DNA of 5,593 nucleotides from Akkermansiaceae bacterium. GTDB lineage: Bacteria; Verrucomicrobiota; Verrucomicrobiia; Verrucomicrobiales; Akkermansiaceae. This document shows positions 1 to 5,593 of this stretch, piece by piece (position 1 is the stretch's first letter; each line of letters starts with the position of its first letter). The DNA lies in NCBI GenBank assembly GCA_018676385.1, contig JABHEX010000163.1, positions 1-5,593 of the forward strand, read 5' to 3'. Position numbers and translations under genes: made by a program. The notes beneath the pieces were generated by a model. The model did no database searches and was not told the DNA's origin. It was given only the letters and a program-made list of their open reading frames with translations.

Positions 1-920
1 ACTTCGCGCTTGGCAGGGTGCACATTCACATCCACGAGCGTCGGATCTATATCTAACCATAACCAAGCTACAGGATGAGTCCCTTCAACAATAGCACCAC
101 GAAACCCATCACGGAGAGCACGGGATATAGCTGCATCCTCAATCGGCCTACCATTCATAAAGACAAATTGTTGCCGTTTCCCTCTCCGTGCGAACTCTGC
201 CGGCAGAAGGTATCCACGCACCTTCATCTCCTTCCCCGCATGGCTTGGGATCTCTATCAATTCCTTAGCAGCATCATTACTCGTCAACCCAGCAATGCGA
301 ACTCGCCAATCATGAGTTGCCGGAAGGTCAAATAAGGTTCGACCATCTTTAACAAAGGTAAATCTTACCTGAGGTGCTGCTAGTGCGTGTAACCTAACTT
401 GGTGCTCAACATGGGCAGACTCGGTGGTCTCTGCACGTAGAAATTTCCTTCTAGCAGGGATATTGTAAAATATCTGTTTTGCCTCAACGACAGTTCCCAC
501 CGCCCCCCCAGCATCCCGCACCTCTTTAACAGAGCCCCCCATCACTTGGATCTCAGTGCCTACAACAGCACCTTTCTCTCGGGTGATGATTCTGAATTGT
601 GATACGCTAGCAATACTGGGGACAGCTTCACCACGAAAACCCAAGGTCATGATCGACGCCAACTGCTCACTCCTTTTCAACTTACTGGTTGCATGTCGCT
701 CTAAGCTCAGCAGTGCATCATCCCGACTCATACCTACACCGTCATCAGAGACCTTCACCATCGCCGTGCCACCGCGTTGAATCTCTATAGTCACATGTTC
801 AGCATCAGCATCCAAACTATTTTCGATCAGCTCTTTGACAATGCTTGCTGGGCGCTCAACAACTTCACCCGCTGCAACTTGACTAGCGAGTGTGTCGTTG
901 AGTATTTCGATTCGGGGCAT
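1..920 (-). CDS. mutL: DNA mismatch repair protein MutL (N-terminal part, cut by window edge)
   Basis: MutL is the GHKL-family ATPase that couples mismatch recognition by MutS to downstream strand removal. The reading frame gives 306 codons from an ATG at 920-918 and runs off the left edge without a stop. Visible motifs in order: AAGEVVERPAS (16-26); GHKL motif I with the catalytic Glu30 and Asn34 in KELIENSLDA; motif II DDGVG (59-63); RHATSK (75-80); the ATP-lid motif LGFRGEA (93-99); FYNIPARRKF (151-160); and DVNVHPAK (297-304), whose Lys304 matches the nucleotide-contacting lysine of the second domain. The ATPase core therefore looks intact. The C-terminal dimerisation domain, and whether it carries an endonuclease motif, lie outside the window. 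The ATG is supported by the usual short MutL N-terminus before the AAGEVVERPAS block. No Shine-Dalgarno sequence precedes it. It is divergent from the membrane-protein gene at 1064. Confidence 0.97.
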   Translation of the reverse strand, partial: MPRIEILNDTLASQVAAGEVVERPASIVKELIENSLDADAEHVTIEIQRGGTAMVKVSDDGVGMSRDDALLSLERHATSKLKRSEQLASIMTLGFRGEAVPSIASVSQFRIITREKGAVVGTEIQVMGGSVKEVRDAGGAVGTVVEAKQIFYNIPARRKFLRAETTESAHVEHQVRLHALAAPQVRFTFVKDGRTLFDLPATHDWRVRIAGLTSNDAAKELIEIPSHAGKEMKVRGYLLPAEFARRGKRQQFVFMNGRPIEDAAISRALRDGFRGAIVEGTHPVAWLWLDIDPTLVDVNVHPAKRE

Positions 921-979
921 GTGGTGTGTTTTGGGTAGAAACTATTAAATTTCTTATGATCAGATTCTAGATGGACGAA

Positions 980-988
980 AGTATAATA
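980..988. promoter_or_regulatory. Possible divergent -10 region between mutL and the membrane-protein gene
   Basis: The 143-bp gap between the two divergent genes holds a perfect TATAAT on the plus strand at 982-987. It would give a leader of about 70 nt for the gene at 1064. On the minus strand the same bases read TATTATACT, containing TATACT (985-980) and TATTAT (988-983), which could serve mutL. No good TTGACA-like -35 lies 16-18 bp away in either direction. The call rests on the -10 match and the location only, and the sigma-factor consensus in this clade is not known to me. Confidence 0.3.
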
Positions 989-1063
989 GCCAACAGTACT
1001 TTTTGAATCGAAGAACTTTTTTTAATTGTCGAATAACGAATATCCATTATTCCTTGCCTATCT

Positions 1064-1825
1064 GTGCCTGGAGATCCTCAACTAAGCTTCATCGAGCAAC
1101 TCGCATCCCGCCGACCACCATGGTTCTGGTGGCTACTCGCTTTGATTCTTGCATGCTGTTTCTCTATTTTGTCATGGTCGCTTTGTATTTCAATTTTCAA
1201 CAACCCTCAACTGCCACGTAACTACGAAATACTCAGGAAATTAAACCGCCTCCCTGTGCATAAGGCATACACATTCCAGACTGCACCAAAACACCCAACT
1301 AGCTCTGCTGCTACACTTCGGAAAAGCTATCTGGAGTTTAATGGTGGCGAGCTCGATATCGTTAACCGTAGCCTCATGCATAGCTACTTAACGAACTTTC
1401 GCGAAGCGGTATTCTGCACCTACCTCGTTGGCACCTATAAGGTTACTAGAACTCGTGAGCTCAACAAGGATGACGTGATCAGTCAAGGTTTCGCCGTACA
1501 ACTACGCTCGATGATCCAGCCCGATGAATACAGCCAACTGACTCAATACCCTCTGATTGCCGAGATTATTTTCCCCACGTCTTATTCAAATTCCCATAAA
1601 GGTTTTCATGCAGGCGACATCTTAGATCTTAGCATCACGCCGCACTTTGCATCTTTATTACATATCGAAAAACATGAACAAGACGACGACGATACGATTG
1701 TTGTACTAACAGCAGTTAGCCTCGCGAGTACGCTGCGTTCTCCGCATGAAGGACCATTCGACCTTTTGCCACCCAGAGAAGTGAAGCTTGATGCCAGCTA
1801 TCCACTCTTCCCAAATAATGAGTGA
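1064..1825 (+). CDS. Hypothetical single-pass membrane protein, unrecognised family
   Basis: I do not recognise this 253-residue protein. It starts with GTG; an in-frame stop at 1034-1036 leaves no room for an upstream ATG, and the next in-frame Met is near residue 105. A short hydrophilic N-terminus ending in Arg16-Arg17 is followed by one strongly hydrophobic, Trp/Cys-rich segment (about residues 20-45, beginning WFWWLLALILACC). There is no lipobox and no clear signal-peptidase site after it, so a signal anchor is likely, with residues 46-253 on the periplasmic side by the positive-inside rule. That portion has a soluble, mixed alpha/beta composition, includes a GFHAGDILDL stretch (181-189 region) and an acidic run EQDDDD (205-210), and ends in a Pro-rich tail. 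No catalytic motif is evident. It is transcribed away from mutL and towards enolase. Length, codon use resembling its neighbours and lack of frame disruption support a real gene. Confidence 0.75.
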   Translation: MPGDPQLSFIEQLASRRPPWFWWLLALILACCFSILSWSLCISIFNNPQLPRNYEILRKLNRLPVHKAYTFQTAPKHPTSSAATLRKSYLEFNGGELDIVNRSLMHSYLTNFREAVFCTYLVGTYKVTRTRELNKDDVISQGFAVQLRSMIQPDEYSQLTQYPLIAEIIFPTSYSNSHKGFHAGDILDLSITPHFASLLHIEKHEQDDDDTIVVLTAVSLASTLRSPHEGPFDLLPPREVKLDASYPLFPNNE

Positions 1826-2027
1826 ACAATAGGATTGTTTTATTATTACGATCGATCAACTGCCGAGCTAACTAGAGATAAATAATAAAATAAATAGAGC
1901 TCAGTAACATTTTAGCTAGCTGTTCTATAGATTTATTAGCCAGGCAGGCCATTATCACAATTTAGCCACATGTCACTGGCGCGAACAAAACCGCTCAGAC
2001 ACGAAACATACTGTATCATTTAAAATA

Positions 2028-2062
2028 CAAAACCCCCACCCTGATCTAGGATGGGGGTTTTG
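2028..2062 (-). terminator. Intrinsic terminator after eno, possibly bidirectional
   Basis: A near-perfect inverted repeat: CAAAACCCCCA (2028-2038) pairs with TGGGGGTTTTG (2052-2062). Three further pairs (CCT 2040-2042 with AGG 2048-2050) follow beyond one C/A mismatch, closing a 5-base loop GATCT. On the minus strand it begins 15 bases after the enolase stop codon and runs into GGGGGTTTTGTATTTT, a good U-rich tail, so it ends the greA-like/eno transcript. On the plus strand the four T's are followed by GCGC, so termination of the convergent membrane-protein transcript is plausible but weaker. Confidence 0.88.
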
Positions 2063-2077
2063 CGCAATTGTTATAGA

Positions 2078-3355
2078 TTAAATCCCGTAACGCCCTTCGT
2101 CACCAAGAGTTTCCTCGATGCGCAATAACTGATTGTATTTAGCAATACGATCAGAACGCGACATTGAACCTGTCTTGATCTGCCCTGCATTAGTAGCCAC
2201 GGCGATGTGTGCGATGGTGCTATCCTCTGTCTCGCCCGATCGGTGAGAAATGACGGAGTTATAGCCACGAATCTTACCCAGCTCAATAGCGTCGAGCGTT
2301 TCAGTAAGTGTGCCAATCTGGTTTACTTTGATCAGTATTGAATTTGCCACACCAAGATCTATCCCCTTTTGCAGAAATTCGACATTAGTCACAAATAGAT
2401 CGTCACCAACAAGTTGTACTTTATCGCCGATCTTGTCGGTCAGAACTTTCCAGCCATCCCAGTCATTTTCGTCACAACCATCTTCTATAGAATCGATTGG
2501 GTATTTCTCGCAAAGTTCAGCCAAGTAAGCCGCTTGCTCCTCGGAATTACGTATGGCACCGCCATCGCCTTCAAACTTTGAGTAATCATAAACTCCATTC
2601 TCGTAAAACTCTGAGGAAGCGCAGTCGAGCGCAAAAGTAATATCCTCTCCGACTTTGTAGCCAGCTTTCTCAACAGCAAGCGAGACGGTGTCCAGCGCGT
2701 CCTCCGTACCATTAAAATTGGGCGCAAAGCCTCCCTCATCACCAACTGCCGTACTTAGCTTACGATCATGTAAGACTTTCTTTAGATTGTGGAATACCTC
2801 AGCACCCATGCGGATAGCCTCTTTAAATGAGGGAGCACCTACGGGGCGAATCATAAACTCCTGAAACGCGATTGGCGCATCAGAGTGTGAACCACCGTTG
2901 ATGATATTCATCATGGGCACGGGGAGCACTTTTGCATTCGGCCCACCAAGATAGCGGTAAAGCGGTAGACCAGCTGCGGATGCTGCTGCACGGGCAGTAG
3001 CAAGTGATACGCCCAAAATGGCGTTAGCACCCAGATTCTTTTTGTTGGGTGTACCATCCAAATCAATCATCGCTTTATCGATGAATGTCTGATCCGTTGC
3101 ATCCTGACCGATGAGGGCTGGTGCAATCTGCTCGTTTACATTAGCAACCGCCTTTAATACTCCCTTACCAAGATAGCGAGAGGCATCTTCATCGCGCAGC
3201 TCACACGCCTCGTGTTCGCCGGTAGAAGCACCAGATGGAACAGCTGCGCGGCCAAAGTCACCACCTGCAAGGTGAACATCGACTTCTACAGTAGGATTTC
3301 CACGAGAATCAATGATCTCGCGCCCGACAATGTGTGTTATGATCGTATTTGACAT
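2078..3355 (-). CDS. eno: Enolase (phosphopyruvate hydratase)
   Basis: Enolase interconverts 2-phosphoglycerate and phosphoenolpyruvate in glycolysis and gluconeogenesis, using two Mg2+ ions in the cytoplasm. The 425-residue product has the usual bacterial length and is complete. Visible signatures: REIIDSRGNPTVEV (12-25); PSGASTGEHEA with the mobile-loop Ser (40-50); His157 and Glu166 in the HSDAPIAFQEF loop; catalytic Glu207 in GDEGGFAPN; Mg2+ ligands Asp244 (ALDCA), Glu291 (SIEDG) and Asp318 (GDDLFVTN); catalytic Lys343 (LIKVNQIGTLTE); SHRSGETED (370-378); and Lys394 in GQIKTGSMSRSDR. The frame stays open upstream to 3436, but that part overlaps the preceding gene and does not resemble enolase, so the ATG at 3355-3353, giving MSNTIITHIVGREI, is chosen. 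It lies 19 bp after the stop of the GreA-like gene, no Shine-Dalgarno is visible, and a strong terminator follows. A small oddity is His383 in TIAHIAVA, where many enolases have Asp. Confidence 0.99.
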   Translation of the reverse strand: MSNTIITHIVGREIIDSRGNPTVEVDVHLAGGDFGRAAVPSGASTGEHEACELRDEDASRYLGKGVLKAVANVNEQIAPALIGQDATDQTFIDKAMIDLDGTPNKKNLGANAILGVSLATARAAASAAGLPLYRYLGGPNAKVLPVPMMNIINGGSHSDAPIAFQEFMIRPVGAPSFKEAIRMGAEVFHNLKKVLHDRKLSTAVGDEGGFAPNFNGTEDALDTVSLAVEKAGYKVGEDITFALDCASSEFYENGVYDYSKFEGDGGAIRNSEEQAAYLAELCEKYPIDSIEDGCDENDWDGWKVLTDKIGDKVQLVGDDLFVTNVEFLQKGIDLGVANSILIKVNQIGTLTETLDAIELGKIRGYNSVISHRSGETEDSTIAHIAVATNAGQIKTGSMSRSDRIAKYNQLLRIEETLGDEGRYGI

Positions 3356-3374
3356 AATAGAATGGTAATATCTG

Positions 3375-5207
3375 TTAGTTGTATGCCTCGATAGATTCGA
3401 GTGTGAGCTTGCGGATTTTTTCAGTTTCAAGATCACTTACTTCAACTTGATCGCCTGGCTTGGCACCAAGAAGTGCCATACCGATGTTGGACAGATAAGA
3501 AACAACGTTTTCTTCAGGTATAGAGTCCCATGCACCCAGGATGGTGTATTTGATGGGCTTACCCGTATCGTCTTTGAGGTGAACAATAGTTCCGATGCTT
3601 ACAGAAGACGTATCCGCACCTTTGAAATTAGTTGCTTGAACATGCGCGAGTTCCTTTTCGATCTGTGACTTGCGACGCATCAAAACTGCTTGCATTTGTT
3701 TTGCTGCTTTGAACTCAAAGTTCTCACGAAGGTCACCGTATGAACGTGCAACGGCAATTTCTTTGGTGTTCTCTGGAATCTTTACTTTAACAAGTTCGCT
3801 AAGATCGTCCTTGCGACGCTCGATGCTTTCGCTTGAGGAAATAACACCCTCAACTTTTTTCTCAAACTCACCTGTGACCAAATCTTGGGTTTCGGGACGC
3901 GCCTTGATGACACGCGCCATGAGGGACTTGCTATCAAGCTCAGAAAAAACCTGGCTCCCATAGAGCTTTCTCCCGAACTGCCGAGCGTCAGCCTCAGTTG
4001 CGTCTGCTAGAATATCAGCAATTAATGTTTTATCGCTCATGAACATTGTCCTGAGTCGTGCAGATTTACTTGGGCCATCGGCAACGTGGTCACGCTCAAG
4101 CAGGTTCAAAATAGAATTCCCCACCTCAAAGGTGAATACTTCAGCCGAAGACTTCTCTCGCTCACGGCATATCCAAATCAACGCATCAGGACCGAGACTT
4201 CGATTAGAAATCGATTTTTTAAGATGGTTGTGAAAGACTTCGTCCGCACCATTTTCTTGCAGGTATTTGGCAATTTCAGTCACACCACGTGATCCAACTT
4301 CGTCAAATACTTTAAGCATTTCGTCACCCCAGCTATCACCAAATGCGCTCGGAAATGCTTCAAAGATAGCACGCTGTGTTGCGGCTGAGCGGCCCTTGAG
4401 ACTCTCAGTGAGCCGGTCCTGTTCGGTAGTGATGACATCAGCAAGTCGTTGATCATTGTCAGCTAGGTCAACGCCTTCAATTGCTTCTGTGACTTCATCA
4501 CGCGCTACCAAAAATTCGAGCACGGTGCTCAAGTGTAGTTTGCGGCCTTTGATACAAAAATCATTGATTGAATCAATCAGCACTTGGATTTGCTCGGTGT
4601 CGTCTTTAAAGACACCCAGGTTTTTGCGCAAATTTTCCAGAGCTTTTATTTTTTGTTTTGGATCCCGGGTATCGGTGAAATCTGCTACCAACATCTCTGA
4701 TGGGCTCAACGAATTACTACGGAGCACCAGAGGATCCGTGCGTTTACTTGGCACCAGAAATTGATGATCTTCACGCATTGCCTTTTTCGCTTTCTCCCAC
4801 CACTTTTTATACTTTTCTTCAGGAACTACACTGCCACATAGTTCGCGGTCAAGCTGATCGAGCATCATACTGCCGCCATGGCTCTCCAATGTGCGTTTTA
4901 CTAACTCTGCGGGATTATTCGTAACTAGTTCACGCAGCTCATCAATGTTATCGAGCTTACGTGCGCTGAAGTGATCTGAGTCAAGTGGATCTGTTTTCTG
5001 AATGGCAAATTGCAGCGCCATTTCTTGATTTGACTGTTTTTCAAAATCAATGACGACTTTACCACGAGGTATATCCCAACTTTTAACTTTTCCTGCGCCC
5101 CAGTTTTTGTGTGTACAAAAATTGCCAGGAGCAATTTCTGACAACCTCTGTCCTACCTCTTTTGGGATACGTCCCGCTTCTACTAATTTAGCAATGTCTG
5201 GATGCAT
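3375..5207 (-). CDS. greA: Large GreA-family transcript-cleavage / elongation factor with N-terminal extension
   Basis: The last ~135 residues are a GreA/GreB factor, which enters the RNA polymerase secondary channel and stimulates cleavage of backtracked RNA. The coiled-coil tip reads ARSYGDLRENFEFKAAK, keeping both acidic residues that match the catalytic Asp41 and Glu44 of E. coli GreA (here Asp492 and Glu495). A charged helix follows (MRRKSQIEKELAHVQ), then the FKBP-like C-terminal domain with SIGTIVHLKDD and GMALLGAKPGDQVEV. The first ~470 residues are unlike ordinary ~158-residue GreA: residues 30-70 (NWGAGKVKSWD, then KVVIDFEKQ) look like a small beta-barrel, and the rest is charged and probably helical. 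Chlamydial GreA (about 700 aa) has a comparable N-terminal extension. The ATG at 5207 gives MHPDIAKLVEAGRIP (610 aa). A TTG at 5234 would add nine residues; an AGGAG at 5249-5253 sits 14 nt from that TTG, too far to decide. It is probably co-transcribed with eno. Confidence 0.9.
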   Translation of the reverse strand: MHPDIAKLVEAGRIPKEVGQRLSEIAPGNFCTHKNWGAGKVKSWDIPRGKVVIDFEKQSNQEMALQFAIQKTDPLDSDHFSARKLDNIDELRELVTNNPAELVKRTLESHGGSMMLDQLDRELCGSVVPEEKYKKWWEKAKKAMREDHQFLVPSKRTDPLVLRSNSLSPSEMLVADFTDTRDPKQKIKALENLRKNLGVFKDDTEQIQVLIDSINDFCIKGRKLHLSTVLEFLVARDEVTEAIEGVDLADNDQRLADVITTEQDRLTESLKGRSAATQRAIFEAFPSAFGDSWGDEMLKVFDEVGSRGVTEIAKYLQENGADEVFHNHLKKSISNRSLGPDALIWICREREKSSAEVFTFEVGNSILNLLERDHVADGPSKSARLRTMFMSDKTLIADILADATEADARQFGRKLYGSQVFSELDSKSLMARVIKARPETQDLVTGEFEKKVEGVISSSESIERRKDDLSELVKVKIPENTKEIAVARSYGDLRENFEFKAAKQMQAVLMRRKSQIEKELAHVQATNFKGADTSSVSIGTIVHLKDDTGKPIKYTILGAWDSIPEENVVSYLSNIGMALLGAKPGDQVEVSDLETEKIRKLTLESIEAYN

Positions 5208-5320
5208 GGCTTGAGTTTGAAAGACCAGAGCCAAATAGCAATACTAATCTCCTAAACTCTTAAATCAAGAAGTTTTATCAGTAGTGAGTGCAACCTCTAT
5301 ATTCATGCATACGTAATGCC

Positions 5321-5593
5321 CTACTTAGCACGCAAGTCCGCCACAATCTCGCGCAGCTCGCGAACAGGGATGGCATAGGTAGCAACTCGGCTGGCACGGG
5401 CAATATTCATACCAATACACTTACCTTCTAGGTTAAGGAGTGGCCCGCCGACCGATTCCTTGGTCAGCGGCGTGTCGTGATGGATCACTCGCGGAAAACC
5501 GTCACGACGCTTGGATAGTGATAGCGCGCCACCGCTCATCTGCTCGTTCCGGGTCAATTTTGGGCCACCGGTGCGTGGCATCAGTTCTACTTC
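5321..5593 (-). CDS. HtrA/DegP-like S1C serine protease domain protein, C-terminal end, catalytic Ser apparently lost
   Basis: Only the last 90 residues are visible; the frame is open through the right edge, so the Met at 5581 is internal rather than a demonstrated start. The segment HHDTPLTKESVGGPLLNLEGKCIGMNIA aligns, by eye, with the end of a trypsin-like S1C (HtrA/Deg) domain, whose usual form is DxxxNPGNSGGPLxNxxGxxIGxN. Aligned without gaps, the catalytic Ser before GGP is replaced by Val (codon 5452-5450), with Ser one position earlier. The following ATYAIPVRELREIV matches the last strand and helix of the fold. The protein stops only about 15 residues later, so no PDZ domain follows this protease copy; another protease or PDZ unit could lie upstream, outside the window. 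The stretch SKRRDGFPRVIHHDT recalls Planctomycetes/Verrucomicrobia homologues that I remember as having a non-Ser residue at the nucleophile. An envelope or regulatory binding role is inference. Confidence 0.8.
   Translation of the reverse strand, partial: EVELMPRTGGPKLTRNEQMSGGALSLSKRRDGFPRVIHHDTPLTKESVGGPLLNLEGKCIGMNIARASRVATYAIPVRELREIVADLRAK

Noticed and set aside
75..780. Plus-strand frames at 75-335 and 556-780.
   Set aside because: Both are antisense to the clear mutL reading frame and show no protein features.
1003..1221. A 72-codon plus-strand frame overlapping the start of the membrane-protein gene.
   Set aside because: It overlaps most of the anchor-coding region in another frame, ends early and has no recognisable features. 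The 253-aa frame has a coherent anchor and soluble domain.
1825..1840. AACAAT-AGG-ATTGTT hairpin followed by T-rich sequence at the end of the membrane-protein gene.
   Set aside because: The stem is only 6 bp with two G/C pairs, and one arm overlaps the stop codon, so it is too weak to call a terminator.
1841..2027. The AT-rich convergent intergenic stretch, with short GAGCT and AGCTAGCT-like repeats, considered as a small RNA or repeat element.
   Set aside because: The repeats are 5-8 bases, irregular and imperfect. No stable structure, promoter pair or coding frame could be supported.
2071..2745. Open frames on both strands inside eno (for example minus 2071-2316 and 2485-2745, plus 2310-2528).
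   Set aside because: They lie wholly or almost wholly within a confidently identified gene in other frames and have low-complexity, non-protein-like compositions.
3356..3436. A 27-residue N-terminal extension of enolase, starting at 3436.
   Set aside because: It overlaps the 3' end of the GreA-like gene, has no enolase homology, and the canonical enolase N-terminus begins at the ATG at 3355.
3447..5134. A series of 60-100 codon frames opposite or within the GreA-like gene, such as plus 4456-4764.
   Set aside because: They are shadows of the real gene: no recognisable domain and Ser/Arg-rich composition typical of antisense frames.
5241..5268. Possible promoter for the GreA-like gene on the minus strand: TTGATT (5268-5263), 16-bp spacer, TAGTAT (5246-5241).
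   Set aside because: Both boxes are only partial matches and such pairs are common by chance in AT-rich DNA. It remains a candidate if transcription start mapping supports it.

Overview
This 5.6 kb window looks like chromosomal housekeeping DNA from a bacterium of the PVC group, most likely a Verrucomicrobiota member near the Puniceicoccales/Opitutales. Three things suggest this. GreA is fused to a very large N-terminal extension, an arrangement known from Chlamydiae and Verrucomicrobia. The S1C-protease-like protein belongs to a type I associate with Planctomycetes and Verrucomicrobia. The enolase carries the HSDAPIAFQEF variant of the active-site loop. None of the four visible gene starts has a well-placed Shine-Dalgarno sequence. 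The taxon is inferred from protein signatures, not from a search.

Layout. (1) Bases 1-920, minus strand: N-terminal 306 codons of the DNA mismatch-repair ATPase MutL; the rest lies beyond the left edge. (2) Bases 921-1063: divergent intergenic region with a TATAAT-like element. (3) Bases 1064-1825, plus strand: unrecognised single-pass membrane protein of 253 aa with a GTG start. (4) Bases 1826-2077: AT-rich convergent intergenic region; the only clear element is a strong hairpin terminator (2028-2062) just after the enolase gene. (5) Bases 2078-3355, minus: enolase (eno), complete, with all catalytic residues. (6) Bases 3375-5207, minus: 610-aa GreA-type transcript-cleavage factor fused to a long N-terminal region, 19 bp upstream of eno and probably co-transcribed with it. 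(7) Bases 5208-5320: 113-bp gap without a convincing terminator. (8) Bases 5321-5593, minus: C-terminal end of an HtrA/DegP-like S1C protease domain, truncated by the right edge, in which the catalytic serine position reads valine.

The GreA-like factor and enolase form an apparent transcription unit (elongation factor then glycolysis) ending at the hairpin terminator; the protease-like gene upstream could feed into it. MutL and the membrane protein are divergently transcribed and have no obvious functional link to each other or to the operon. I see no mobile element, CRISPR array, tRNA, rRNA or other sign of recent transfer. The most interesting items are the apparently inactivated protease domain, the giant GreA fusion next to eno, and the unknown membrane protein.
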